Of a DNA stretch of 56,552 nucleotides, positions 31,905 through 41,129 are shown piece after piece. The stretch comes from Lachnospiraceae bacterium (lineage in GTDB: Bacteria; Bacillota; Clostridia; Lachnospirales; Lachnospiraceae), in NCBI GenBank assembly GCA_017450065.1, contig JAFSYI010000015.1, forward strand, positions 1 through 56,552. Direction: 5' to 3'. The translations under genes and the position numbers were made by a program. Numbering within the stretch: the first letter of the stretch is position 1; every line of letters begins with the position of its first letter. The notes under the pieces were generated by a model, which made no database searches, was not told the origin of the DNA, and was given only the letters and a program-made list of their open reading frames with translations.

Positions 31905-33350
31905 TTACATGGCTCCTTCGCCACCCAAAACAACTACTACTGTCTTGAACAGTATCTTTACATCGAGTGCAAATGACCAGTTGGTTATATACTCTGTATC
32001 CAGCTTAACCACCTGTTCGAAGTCTGTGATCTCGCTTCTTCCGCTCACCTGCCACAGGCCTGTAATACCCGGCTTACATGCCAGCCTTGCCCTGTGATGG
32101 AACTCGTATTTCTCCCATTCATCTACTGTCGGAGGTCTCGTTCCGACAAGACTCATCTGACCGGCCAGAACATTAAAGAACTGTGGGAATTCATCAAGGC
32201 TTGTCTTTCTTATGAATTCACCTATTCCGGTCTTCCTGGTTCCGTCCGGAAGTTCCTTATTACCGATTATCCGGGGATCGAAGTCAAGCTTGAACATCAT
32301 GCCGTCCTTGACACGGTTCTTATCCATCAGCTCCTTCTTCCTCTCATCCGCATCCATATACATGGAGCGCAGCTTGAATATCTTGAACTTCTTTCCGTTA
32401 AGTCCTATCCTCTCCTGTCTGTACAGTATGGGGCCCGGACTCTCCTTCTTAATCATGGGACCGACGATCACCATTATAATGAGAGTTATAACCGAGCCTA
32501 TCAAAGCCCCTATTATATCGAAAGATCTCTTAACGAAGTTCTGCATGGGAGTTGCGGAATTGATCGATGATGTCAATACCGTCATCCCGGCTATCTTCTC
32601 GACAAACTGCTTGTTAAGACCCTCTCCGATCGCAGGTACGAGGTAGTGAACCGGTACCGCCATCGTGATACAGTCTTCCACCAGCTTCGCCGTCTTCCTG
32701 TCATCTATCGAACCGTCAATGAATACATCATCGACCCATCTCTTTGCTATATATCCGGAAGCGTCCTCCAGGGATGCCACCACAGGTACACCCTCTATTT
32801 CCTTGATATCAGTCTTCTTATCTATTATCACACCCGCTATGAAGAATCTGCCCACGTTGCTGTTTAACAGCCTCTCAAGCGTCTTTCTTGCGGATGTTGA
32901 ATGAAGGACCACTACCATTACCCGCTTCTTACTGCCGACGAAGAAAACATTCCGGAGTACAGCCTTCCATATAAGCCTCATGATATAGGTTATTATCATA
33001 TACAGTCCATAACCTATGACTATAAGCATTCGGGAATAATCATCACCGAGCTTCGTTACGAAAACATATACCGCTGTAAGTCCGAACACTATGGATGCAT
33101 GTCTTATTACCGAAGTAATCTCTTCAATATAGCCTCTCTTCATAACGTTATGCATAGCGTCAAACAATATGAGCGATGCAAAATCAATGAGCACGAGCCA
33201 CAGAGAAAGATTAACATATATGGATCTTGTATAAGGCACGGTTCCGTGTCTGATCAAAGAAGCGCAGATATAGGCTATCTGAAGGGCTATCTCATCCACT
33301 ATGAAGAAATCAACGTGCTTAAGCCAGTCCTGTTTATATCTCTTGTACAT
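31905..33350 (-). CDS. Polyprenyl-phosphate sugar-1-phosphate transferase (WbaP/CpsE-like)
   Basis: A 481-residue membrane enzyme that starts a polysaccharide repeat unit by moving a sugar-1-phosphate onto undecaprenyl phosphate. Residues 1-125 hold four membrane helices, about 140-250 form the Rossmann-like middle domain, and the catalytic PglC/BacA-like domain is the last 210 residues: KRSFDIIGALIGSVITLIIM, SPGPILYRQERIGLNGKKFKIFKLRSM split around the E-R-I-G motif, TSLDEFPQFFNVLAGQMSLVG and CKPGITGLWQVSGRS. It is complete. No initiating transferase of this type is inside the heptose operon, so this one is a candidate primer for it, though 6 kb away and transcribed in the opposite direction. 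Confidence 0.92.
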   Translation of the reverse strand: MYKRYKQDWLKHVDFFIVDEIALQIAYICASLIRHGTVPYTRSIYVNLSLWLVLIDFASLILFDAMHNVMKRGYIEEITSVIRHASIVFGLTAVYVFVTKLGDDYSRMLIVIGYGLYMIITYIMRLIWKAVLRNVFFVGSKKRVMVVVLHSTSARKTLERLLNSNVGRFFIAGVIIDKKTDIKEIEGVPVVASLEDASGYIAKRWVDDVFIDGSIDDRKTAKLVEDCITMAVPVHYLVPAIGEGLNKQFVEKIAGMTVLTSSINSATPMQNFVKRSFDIIGALIGSVITLIIMVIVGPMIKKESPGPILYRQERIGLNGKKFKIFKLRSMYMDADERKKELMDKNRVKDGMMFKLDFDPRIIGNKELPDGTRKTGIGEFIRKTSLDEFPQFFNVLAGQMSLVGTRPPTVDEWEKYEFHHRARLACKPGITGLWQVSGRSEITDFEQVVKLDTEYITNWSFALDVKILFKTVVVVLGGEGAM

Positions 33351-33510
33351 TTTTCCTCACAACTCAAAGCACATACAGAACCCTCATTATTCCATATGTA
33401 TCAATAGTGTTTTATATCTATTACAAATGCATAGGTTGCTATTTTAACTATTCGCATGCAAAACTTGTTATTATAGTAACCTCTATAAACGCAATAGTCA
33501 AGAAGAAGCC

Positions 33511-35133
33511 TCACAGACTGCATATGTGCCTTCGTAATTTAAGTATCAGTCCCGGCGGTACCGAAAGAGCGTCCATTCCCATATCTATAAAGGTCTCGGT
33601 CAGGCTCATGTCAGAAGCCAGCTCACCGCATATCGTTACCTTGATGCCGGCCTTATGCGCATTTGCGATCGTCATCTCTATCATCTTCATGACAGCTCTG
33701 TGATGTGGTGTATAGAACGGAGCCAGGCTGCTGTTAAGCCTGTCTATCGCAAGTGTATACTGCATGAGATCATTAGTACCTATACTGAAGAAATCAGCCA
33801 TTTCTGCCAGTTCATCCGAAATAAGAGCAGCAGCAGGTGTTTCTATCATGATGCCCTGCTTGACCTTACGGTACGGCTTACCTTCTCTTCCAAGCTCTTC
33901 CTCAGCCTCCGCCACTATCTCCCTGATCCTTACAAGCTCATTTGTCGAAGTGATCATGGGAAACATCATGGCAGCTTCCCCGTACATTGCAGCCCGCAGT
34001 ATGGCTTTTATCTGGGGAATAAATATGCTTTTATCCGTAAGACATAGCCTGATGGCTCTCATTCCAAGCGCCGGATTATCCTCATGTACCTGCCCGTATG
34101 CCTTCAGCTTCTTATCAGCACCAAGGTCAAACGTTCTGAACACTACCGGTTTCCCTTTGACCGCTTCCACTATTTCCTTATATGCTTTGAAATGATCCTC
34201 CTCGGACGGAAGATTATCACGGTCTGTAAAGATGAACTCAGTCCTTGTAAGTCCTATCGCATCACAGTCATTCTCCTCTGCCTTCACTGCGTCGGACGGC
34301 ATTCCGATATTGGCAAACAGCTCAATGCTCCTTCCGTCTTGCGTCTGAGTCTTCTTTCCTATATATTCGCGAAGGCGTGATCTTTCATTTATCCCTTCAT
34401 CTATTAAATGCCGGTAATGACCTACCGTTTCATCATCAGGATGTATTATGACTTTGCCGTCATTCCCGTCTATAACGGCTTCACAGCCTGACTGAGCAGC
34501 CGGCAGACCAACACCCAGTACTACCGGGATCCCAAGGCTCTTAGCAAGGATAACGACATGCGAATATGCCGATCCCTCCCTCATAACAATTCCCTTGATC
34601 CTGCTTTCGTCTGCCTGAACGAGCTCGGAAGGACTTATGTATCCCGCGGCCAGTATGACCGGCTCACTGAATTCCGGTCCGTTATTCTGATCCGCATCGG
34701 AGAGCAGACGTATCAGCTTATTGGACACATCCTTAATATCCACTGCCTTGGCTTTAAGCACTTCATCATCGGTGGATGTAAAGAAATCATAATAGTGCCG
34801 GCTGGCATCACTTACCGCCCATTCCGCATTCTTTCTCTCATCCAGGATATTGGTTTTTATCAGGGAAAGATAATCCTCATCCTGAAGCATCATGGACTGC
34901 GCCGTGAAGATATCGGCATTCTTTGAACCTGCGAGTTCCCTCGTCATGTTATAGACCGATTCAAGACTCTTTATTGTGGAAATACGCGCATTTTCAAACC
35001 TTAGATATTCTGCTTCGGCATCCTGTACGGTTTTCCTTGGAGCATGATACGGGTCACGTTTATATATGTACAGCTTACCAACTGCATAACCGGGAGATCC
35101 GCTTCTCCCTTTTCTTATGATAATATCATCCAT
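33511..35133 (-). CDS. ptsI: PTS enzyme I (phosphoenolpyruvate-protein phosphotransferase)
   Basis: A 540-residue cytosolic enzyme that passes phosphate from PEP to HPr. The phosphorylated His is His192 in REGSAYSHVVILAKSLGIPV, and the PEP-binding TIM barrel has ANIGMPSDA, LTRTEFIF, FRTFDLGADKK, MFPMI and FSIGTNDLMQYTL. The length is slightly below the usual 570-575. No HPr or EII gene lies nearby. The start is 10 bp after ctpA, so it sits in the ftsE-ftsX-M23-ctpA transcript, an unusual place for a PTS gene. Confidence 0.93.
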   Translation of the reverse strand: MDDIIIRKGRSGSPGYAVGKLYIYKRDPYHAPRKTVQDAEAEYLRFENARISTIKSLESVYNMTRELAGSKNADIFTAQSMMLQDEDYLSLIKTNILDERKNAEWAVSDASRHYYDFFTSTDDEVLKAKAVDIKDVSNKLIRLLSDADQNNGPEFSEPVILAAGYISPSELVQADESRIKGIVMREGSAYSHVVILAKSLGIPVVLGVGLPAAQSGCEAVIDGNDGKVIIHPDDETVGHYRHLIDEGINERSRLREYIGKKTQTQDGRSIELFANIGMPSDAVKAEENDCDAIGLTRTEFIFTDRDNLPSEEDHFKAYKEIVEAVKGKPVVFRTFDLGADKKLKAYGQVHEDNPALGMRAIRLCLTDKSIFIPQIKAILRAAMYGEAAMMFPMITSTNELVRIREIVAEAEEELGREGKPYRKVKQGIMIETPAAALISDELAEMADFFSIGTNDLMQYTLAIDRLNSSLAPFYTPHHRAVMKMIEMTIANAHKAGIKVTICGELASDMSLTETFIDMGMDALSVPPGLILKLRRHICSL

Positions 35134-35143
35134 ATATTGATCC

Positions 35144-36385
35144 CTATTTCAGCTCGCTCTTTATTATTTCCACAGCCCTGTCCAGCTGATTGTCTTTTCC
35201 TTCTTTCACGTATGCATCAACATCCAGCTCCAGCTCTTCGTCAGGATCTATTCCCACCTCGTGAATGCTGATCCCGTTCGGAGTATAATAATATGCTATC
35301 GTAACCTTGACGCCTGTCCCGTCACCAAGCGGAAGTATCCGCTGCACTATTCCCTTGCCGAAGGTTTTGGTCCCAAGAATCGTACCTATTCCGTAATCCT
35401 TCACAGCGCCTGTCAATATTTCTGCCGCACTGGCACTGTTCCCGTTAACCAGAAGGACTAAAGGACCGTCATAGAAAGTCTCACCCGATGAGGTGTATTC
35501 GTCTTTATCTCCGTCCTTCTCCTCTGTGTATACTATCAGTCCCTCCGGAAGAAGCTCATCCGCTATTTCAACGCAGGTCTGAACGCTTCCGCCCGGGTTA
35601 TCTCTAAGGTCAAGGATGAGTCCTCTCATCTCTTCTCTTTTCAGCTCATTAAATGCCTTAAGGAACTGATTATAAGTAATATCGTCGAATTCGGATATCT
35701 GGATATATCCGATGCTGTCATCGAGCATCCTGGAATCAACGGTCATTGATTCAACGCTGGCCCTTACTATGTCAAACCGGATAACTCCGTCACGTCCCTC
35801 ACGTTTGACACCTATCTTTACCTTGGTCCCGGCTTTTCCTCTTATTTTCGCCACGGTTATATTAAGGTCGTCACCTTCAACATTCTCTTCATCAACCTCT
35901 ACGATTATATCTCCTGCAAGGATACCTGCTTTTTCGGCGGGCGAATCGGGAATGGGGCGCGTTACCGTTACGACCATTGTCTCGGGATCCTGCGACAGAT
36001 ATGCTCCGATCCCTTCAAAGACTCCCTCTGAGTCCTCCGTCATTTCACTGTATTCCTTTTCGGTATAATAAACGGAATAGGGATCTCCGAGGCTGTCAAG
36101 CAGACCCTTATACAGCCCGTCCTGCATTTCCTCCTTGGAATACTCATTCAGGTAGTATTTCTCAACTATGGACTGAAGGGTTTCGATCTTGTTCTCTGCC
36201 TGAGCATCTATGATCGATTCCGATGGCTTCCCGTAAAATGCGCTGTAATTAAAGCTTCCGGAGCCAAGCATAAAAAGACCCATTACCGCTACCGCAATAA
36301 CGAATACGATCAGCATGATCACAAAAGTTATGACAAAGCCCTGAAGCCTGCCTTTGTTTATTAAACGTTTCTCTGAATTATCCAT
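35144..36385 (-). CDS. ctpA: C-terminal processing peptidase, S41 family
   Basis: A 413-residue membrane-anchored serine protease. It has an N-terminal membrane helix (residues 17-40), a PDZ domain (about 120-205, GIGAYLSQD...AGILAGDIIVEV), and the S41 catalytic domain with NGNSASAAEILTGA (nucleophile Ser319) and TKTFGKGIVQ (Lys344). It should act in the cell envelope on secreted or division proteins. Located between the M23 hydrolase and ptsI, it may process the neighbouring cell-wall hydrolase or other exported proteins. Confidence 0.93.
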   Translation of the reverse strand: MDNSEKRLINKGRLQGFVITFVIMLIVFVIAVAVMGLFMLGSGSFNYSAFYGKPSESIIDAQAENKIETLQSIVEKYYLNEYSKEEMQDGLYKGLLDSLGDPYSVYYTEKEYSEMTEDSEGVFEGIGAYLSQDPETMVVTVTRPIPDSPAEKAGILAGDIIVEVDEENVEGDDLNITVAKIRGKAGTKVKIGVKREGRDGVIRFDIVRASVESMTVDSRMLDDSIGYIQISEFDDITYNQFLKAFNELKREEMRGLILDLRDNPGGSVQTCVEIADELLPEGLIVYTEEKDGDKDEYTSSGETFYDGPLVLLVNGNSASAAEILTGAVKDYGIGTILGTKTFGKGIVQRILPLGDGTGVKVTIAYYYTPNGISIHEVGIDPDEELELDVDAYVKEGKDNQLDRAVEIIKSELK

Positions 36386-36446
36386 TTCTGTTTCCTTAAT
36401 AATTAATTAATTATCGAATCCACCGCTTCGTGGTTCCCTTTATGAT

Positions 36447-37661
36447 CTATTTAAGGTATTTCCAGGGGCTTACGTAGTTACCGTTCAGCCTTACCCCGAA
36501 GTGAAGGTGCGGTCCGGTGCTTCGTCCCGTTGATCCGACTGCCGCTATCTTCTGGCCCTTGCTGACAGCCGCACCCGTTGAGACGTACAGCTTGGATGCA
36601 TGCATGTAAATGGTTAACAGACCGTCACCATGATCTATCATCAGATAGTTACCCATGGTCGATGAATAGCCTGCCCCGACTACATCACCGTCATAAGCTG
36701 CAAGGATGGGAGAACCGGACGGAGCCGCCAAGTCGATACCGTTATGGAACTTCTCCACTCCCAGTGTGGGATGCATTCTCATTCCGTAATCATCAGATAT
36801 CCTTGTGTAATTGGGACAAGGGAACTTAAACATTCCGCCGTCGTAACGCCTTCTGTTTGCTTCCTCAAGACGCTTGCGTTCCTCGGCAATACGGGCCTCG
36901 AGTACTTTTATTATCTCTTCCTGTGCCGCTATCTCGGCTTCGTATTCCTTAACCGCCGCTTCTTTATTGTTAATATCCGCCTCATAAACGGATATCTGAT
37001 TTTCCTTGGTTTTTATAAGCTCCTCAAGGGATCCCTTCTCTGTTTCAAGATCCTGCCTCGCCTCTTCGAGCTCTACCTCCTCCTGCTCAAGCTGTTCCTT
37101 GATATTGGCAATAAGGTTCTGGGTTGCCACAAACTTATCGAGCATCTTCTTGTCATATTCCGACATCTTGGTTATATAATCCGCACGGTTCAGGAAGTCA
37201 ACAAAGGATGAAGAATTGATAAGCATTTCTATATTCGAGGTCTTTCCCTTTTCATAGACGAACTGGATCCTCTTTCTCATGAGACCGTATTGCTGCTGGC
37301 TGTCCCATATTGCTTCGCTCAGCTTCTCACGGGTCTCATCTATTTCCTTCTGCTTATCCTCGATCGCTTCCTCAAGCACCTGGATATTATCTTCTATCAC
37401 AGAAAGATCCTCGTCCAGCTTAACTATATATGACTTTAACTCTCCCTTGGCGCTCTCAAGGTCGGCTATCATCTGCTTGACATCGGTAAGACCTTTCTTA
37501 AGCTGTGCCTTACTGCTCTCAGCGTTCTTCTTTTCCGCCTCACTCTGTTTTATAAGATCGTTTGTAAGCTTTGCTCCACGCACAAATAACGGCATCTCTG
37601 CCGTTAATGCGATCACCGTCACAAATGCGATTACCCTCTTTACGCATTTACTGTTTCTCAT
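36447..37661 (-). CDS. Coiled-coil M23 peptidase, FtsEX-associated cell-wall hydrolase
   Basis: A 404-residue secreted protein. Signal peptide (VIAFVTVIALTAEMPLFVRGA), long coiled coil at about residues 30-265, then a LytM/M23 domain: MHPTLGVEKFHNGIDLAAPS, GDVVGAGYSS, MIDHGDGLLTIYMHASKL, GRSTGPHLHFGVRLNG. The zinc set H...D and H-x-H is complete, so unlike E. coli EnvC the domain is probably catalytic. The order ftsE, ftsX, this gene, ctpA implies that FtsX gates its activity at the septum through the coiled coil, as for PcsB and EnvC. The family is often annotated as murein hydrolase activator. Confidence 0.9.
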   Translation of the reverse strand: MRNSKCVKRVIAFVTVIALTAEMPLFVRGAKLTNDLIKQSEAEKKNAESSKAQLKKGLTDVKQMIADLESAKGELKSYIVKLDEDLSVIEDNIQVLEEAIEDKQKEIDETREKLSEAIWDSQQQYGLMRKRIQFVYEKGKTSNIEMLINSSSFVDFLNRADYITKMSEYDKKMLDKFVATQNLIANIKEQLEQEEVELEEARQDLETEKGSLEELIKTKENQISVYEADINNKEAAVKEYEAEIAAQEEIIKVLEARIAEERKRLEEANRRRYDGGMFKFPCPNYTRISDDYGMRMHPTLGVEKFHNGIDLAAPSGSPILAAYDGDVVGAGYSSTMGNYLMIDHGDGLLTIYMHASKLYVSTGAAVSKGQKIAAVGSTGRSTGPHLHFGVRLNGNYVSPWKYLK

Positions 37662-37831
37662 GTAATTTCCCCTTATTTCAGACGACCGACAATATATAGA
37701 ATCCTGAATTTCCGATGAGTTCGCTTTTCTTTAATTATCCGGCTTCCCCAATCCGGATATCTTTAGCAGATCAAACGAATATTCTTCTGCACCGGGTCAC
37801 ATGATCGAAATGATTATGCCTGTGTTGTCCA

Positions 37832-38731
37832 TTACACCCTCAAATGTCTCTTAACAGATATAAAGCTTCCGAAAAAGCCCAGACCCACACCCAATACCAT
37901 TGCCACAGGGATCAATACCGAAAAGATTTCCCTCGGCGACTGGAACTGAAGAAGATCGTTCAGGATAACAAAATGATCTTCTGCATATCCTGTTATGTAA
38001 TTATACATGTAATATACGGCGGCAAGTGGTATACCTGCTCCTATAAGTCCCAGAAGAACTCCCTCTATAAGGAAAGGGAATCTTACCACGAAATTGGTCG
38101 CCCCGATAAGCTTCATAATACCGATCTCTTCACGACGTACCGCTATACCCATCGAGACCGTATTGCTTATGAGGAAGAGAGATACCGCAAGCAGTATGCC
38201 GATAATTCCGAGCGACACATAGCTTAACATCTTATTGAACTGGGTAAGTATGTTGGCGGTAACGTCGGAATGGTTGATCTCACGCACTCCGTCCACCGTC
38301 TCGAGCCAGGCTACCAGCTCCGGCTGTTTGGATACATCCTTAAGATAGATCTCATAGTTCTCGCTTCCTTCAAGAGGATTATCACCCTCATATCCGTCAG
38401 CATACTCTCCGAGATAGTCTACCTTGAAGGATTCCCAGGCATCACTGGCGGATACATATTCAACCGAAGCGACCTCGCTTCTTCCGCGTATCATCTCTCC
38501 GATCTGCTGTATCTGGCCTTCCGAAATATCCTCATTGAAGAACACCGTAACCGCAACATTCGTCTCGGCCTTTGCTATACTGTACTGGACATTCACTACC
38601 AGAGAATAAAATACTCCAAACAGAAATATACATGCCGCTATTGTGGCTATTGTAGCCAGTGAGAACAGCTTATTGCGGAAAATATTCTTAAATCCCTGTT
38701 TAAAAGTAAAAACAAAAGTACTAATCTTCAT
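37832..38731 (-). CDS. ftsX: Cell-division ABC transporter permease subunit FtsX
   Basis: A 299-residue protein with four membrane helices (first at about residues 22-45, last three at about 170-290) and a large outer loop between helices one and two (NVAVTVFFNEDISEGQIQQIG). The VRREEIGIMKLIGATNFVVRFPFLIEGV motif sits in two parts in the cytosolic region before helix three, as in all FtsX. It pairs with FtsE to control cell-wall hydrolases. The start overlaps the ftsE stop by 11 bp. Confidence 0.95.
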   Translation of the reverse strand: MKISTFVFTFKQGFKNIFRNKLFSLATIATIAACIFLFGVFYSLVVNVQYSIAKAETNVAVTVFFNEDISEGQIQQIGEMIRGRSEVASVEYVSASDAWESFKVDYLGEYADGYEGDNPLEGSENYEIYLKDVSKQPELVAWLETVDGVREINHSDVTANILTQFNKMLSYVSLGIIGILLAVSLFLISNTVSMGIAVRREEIGIMKLIGATNFVVRFPFLIEGVLLGLIGAGIPLAAVYYMYNYITGYAEDHFVILNDLLQFQSPREIFSVLIPVAMVLGVGLGFFGSFISVKRHLRV

Positions 38732-39452
38732 CTATATACTCACCCTTTTCCTCGTCGCTTACTATAACGCCTTTCTTGACCGTTATAACGCGCTTACGCA
38801 TCGCATTAACGATCTCACGGTTATGAGTAACTACCACAACCGTTGTTCCCCTCCGGTTTATTTCCTCCAGAAGCTTCATGATCTCCCATGAATTCCTGGG
38901 GTCGAGATTACCCGTAGGCTCATCGGCAAGAAGGATCGGCGGGTTGTTAACAAGTGCCCTTGCAAGAGCAACCCTCTGCTGTTCACCACCGGACAGCTGC
39001 CTTATCTTACTCTTATATTTCTCGGGAAGTCCTACCAGAGAAAGCATGGCCGGAACGTTCTTCTTGATCTTCTTGGTCGGAACCTCTATAACACGCTGCG
39101 CAAAGGCAACGTTCTCATACACGTTACGATCCTTAAGCAGGCAGAAATCCTGGAATACACATCCTATGTTTCTTCTGTATTTAGGTATCTTGCGCTGTGT
39201 CAGCCTGGCCAGATCACAGTTATTTACGATTATCCTGCCTGTACTGGGCTTAAGCTCTCTTAACAGAAGCTTGATCATCGTCGATTTACCGGAACCGGAA
39301 TCGCCGACTATAAATACGAATTCACCCTTTTCAATCTCCAATGACACATCATTAAGCGCAGGTATTCCGTCATTGGTATAGCTTTTACTCACGTGCTCAA
39401 GCGTGATCATGGCAATATCGTCATAATTTTCATTTTTTCTTGATGAAGCCAT
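38721..39452 (-). CDS. ftsE: Cell-division ABC transporter ATPase FtsE
   Basis: A 243-residue ABC ATPase: Walker A GDSGSGKST, Q-loop GCVFQDFCLL, signature LSGGEQQRVALARALV, Walker B ILLADEPTGNLDP. It energises FtsX and so the M23 hydrolase at division. The start at 39452 (MASSRKNENY) is supported by AGAGGGGAG 9 nt upstream. The frame is open further upstream through a 48-bp tandem repeat (39501-39664), but those Arg/Cys-rich repeats are very unlikely to be part of FtsE. Confidence 0.94.
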   Translation of the reverse strand: MASSRKNENYDDIAMITLEHVSKSYTNDGIPALNDVSLEIEKGEFVFIVGDSGSGKSTMIKLLLRELKPSTGRIIVNNCDLARLTQRKIPKYRRNIGCVFQDFCLLKDRNVYENVAFAQRVIEVPTKKIKKNVPAMLSLVGLPEKYKSKIRQLSGGEQQRVALARALVNNPPILLADEPTGNLDPRNSWEIMKLLEEINRRGTTVVVVTHNREIVNAMRKRVITVKKGVIVSDEEKGEYIDED

Positions 39453-39500
39453 TATTAATTTCTCCCCTCTTAATTTACTCACCTGTATATGTATTATATC

Positions 39501-39664
39501 TTTGCAAGTATGCCTCCTGCTTTTCAGCTCCGCAGGATACGTTCTTTCTTTGCAAGAACGCCTCCTTCTTTTCTGCTCCGCAGGATACGTTCTTTCTTTG
39601 CAAGAACGCCTCCTTCTTTTCTGCTCCGCAGGATACGTTCTTTCTTTGCAAGAACGCCTCCTTC
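39501..39664. repeat. 48-bp tandem repeat upstream of ftsE
   Basis: Units start at 39536, 39584 and 39632 (exact 48-bp period), with a diverged unit at 39501-39535. Each full unit contains the small hairpin CGTTCTT-TCTTTGC-AAGAACG. On the minus strand the array lies in the ftsE leader. Contiguous units without spacers exclude a CRISPR array. Confidence 0.92.
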
Positions 39665-39758
39665 CATTCGTAATCATGTCTGCTCGCTACGCTCACATAC
39701 TCATCGCACTTCGTGCTGGATTACTCATGTCGGACGCGATTCCTGCTTCGCAGGAATT

Positions 39759-39819
39759 ATATGTATATATAAACCGTCTCTTACGTGCAAGCACGACGAT
39801 CCGGATTATATATACATAT
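39759..39819. other. Long AT-rich inverted repeat between the CdaR-like gene and ftsE
   Basis: 39759-39776 (ATATGTATATATAAACCG) and 39802-39819 are complementary except one position. It lies 18 bp beyond the stop of the CdaR-like gene. Nearby 39740-39756 holds the hairpin TTCCTGC-TTC-GCAGGAA. It may act as a terminator or mRNA 3' end, though no clear T-run follows. Confidence 0.55.
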
Positions 39820-39837
39820 TTCTTGCAAATCGCAATC

Positions 39838-40926
39838 TTAAAAATCAAAGTCCTCCATGTATTTCATGTATTTTACGACCATCAGGGCGATCTTGAAGGT
39901 TATTGCATCCTCAAAGACACGCAGGTCCAGATTGGTGGTCTTCTGAAGCTTGTCAAGCCTGTAAACCAGTGTGTTTCTGTGTATGTACAGCTGGCGGCTG
40001 GTCTCGGATACGTTAAGACTGTTCTCGAAGAACTTGTTTATCGTGGTTATGGTCTCCTCATCGAAATCATCCGGTGACTTGCCGTCAAATATTTCCTTGA
40101 TGAACATCTTGCAAAGAGGGATCGGCAGCTGGTATATAAGCCGTCCTATGCCCAGTTCACTGTATGCGATGACATATCTGTCATCAAAGAATATCTTACC
40201 CACGTCAAGAGCCATACGCGCTTCCTTATATGAGCGGCTGACTTCCCTTATCTCCTTTACTATCGTACCGTAGGATACATGAAGATTCCTAAAGCCCTTC
40301 TGTTCAAACAGCTCATAGATCTGATGCGCTGCCTTCGCCACCTCATCATATCCTTCGTTCTGTCCCATTTCGCGGATGATGATGATATTATCTTCATCAA
40401 CTGCGGTGATAAAGTCATTGGTGCGTCCCGAGAACAGCATCTTTACCGCTTCAAGGGAATTATTCTCCTTATCGTTCACCGACTCCGCCACGATCGCTAC
40501 CCTTCTTACATCCGTTTCTATTCTCAGCTTCTGCGATCTGTTATATATATCAACCAGAAGAAGGTTGTCAAGCAGCAGGTTCTTGATAAAGTTATCCTTA
40601 TCGTATCTTTCCTTATAGGCTATCTGCAGGTTCTGTATCTGAAAAGCGGCAATCTTGCCGATCGTATATGCATTCTCCGAGCTTCCCTGGACAACGATTA
40701 TATATTCAAGCTGCTGGTCATCATACACCTTGAAAAACTGATGTCCCTGTATTTCCTGACTCTCTGCCGGAGATTCCGTGAAATTTGCGGCAGCCTCGCG
40801 GAAGTCCCCCGGCTCCCTGAAGGTCGCAGCCAATATCTTTCCATCTGTATCTATTACCCCCAGCTCCGTCTTGGTGATATTCTTCAGTCCATCTACTGTC
40901 GATTGTAAGATTTGGTTAGATATCAT
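39838..40926 (-). CDS. CdaR/PucR family transcriptional regulator
   Basis: A 362-residue regulator. An N-terminal putative ligand-binding domain (ISNQILQSTVDGLKNITK, VIDTDGKILAATF) resembles sugar-diacid recognition domains; the middle is GGDEF-like/CdaR; the C-terminus is the PucR-type HTH_30: FFENSLNVSETSRQLYIHRN and TLVYRLDKLQKTTNLDLR. CdaR relatives sense glucarate or glycerate. Targets are unknown; it is divergent from a membrane glycosyltransferase gene. The start at 40926 follows AAAGGAG with 7-nt spacing. Confidence 0.87.
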   Translation of the reverse strand: MISNQILQSTVDGLKNITKTELGVIDTDGKILAATFREPGDFREAAANFTESPAESQEIQGHQFFKVYDDQQLEYIIVVQGSSENAYTIGKIAAFQIQNLQIAYKERYDKDNFIKNLLLDNLLLVDIYNRSQKLRIETDVRRVAIVAESVNDKENNSLEAVKMLFSGRTNDFITAVDEDNIIIIREMGQNEGYDEVAKAAHQIYELFEQKGFRNLHVSYGTIVKEIREVSRSYKEARMALDVGKIFFDDRYVIAYSELGIGRLIYQLPIPLCKMFIKEIFDGKSPDDFDEETITTINKFFENSLNVSETSRQLYIHRNTLVYRLDKLQKTTNLDLRVFEDAITFKIALMVVKYMKYMEDFDF

Positions 40927-41015
40927 ATTCCTTCTCCTTTGGAAAAGCATAAGTCATACTATACACCCACATTGTATATAATAATACAAGTACCGGAAAA
41001 AATAAAGAAAAAAAG

Positions 41016-41044
41016 TTTTCATTTTTGTTACATTTTACTATATA
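41016..41044 (+). promoter_or_regulatory. Weak candidate promoter of the membrane glycosyltransferase
   Basis: TTTTCA (41016-41021) and TATATA (41039-41044) with 17-bp spacing, in the AT-rich divergent gap between the CdaR-like gene and 41130. Both hexamers are imperfect. Confidence 0.3.
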
Positions 41045-41129
41045 TTGAAAAACTCCGATGAAAAGTATACAATTTATAGTATGGAGCGCAAAACAGACAG
41101 CGCCAATACCCTTCGAAAAGGATCCCCAT

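Noticed and set aside
39501-39664. Possible CRISPR array
   Set aside because: The units are contiguous 48-bp tandem repeats with no unique spacers and no cas genes nearby.
38721-39677. FtsE with a 75-residue N-terminal extension
   Set aside because: The extension is made of three translated copies of the 48-bp repeat (RRRRSCKERTYPAEQK) and a strong ribosome site precedes the normal start at 39452.
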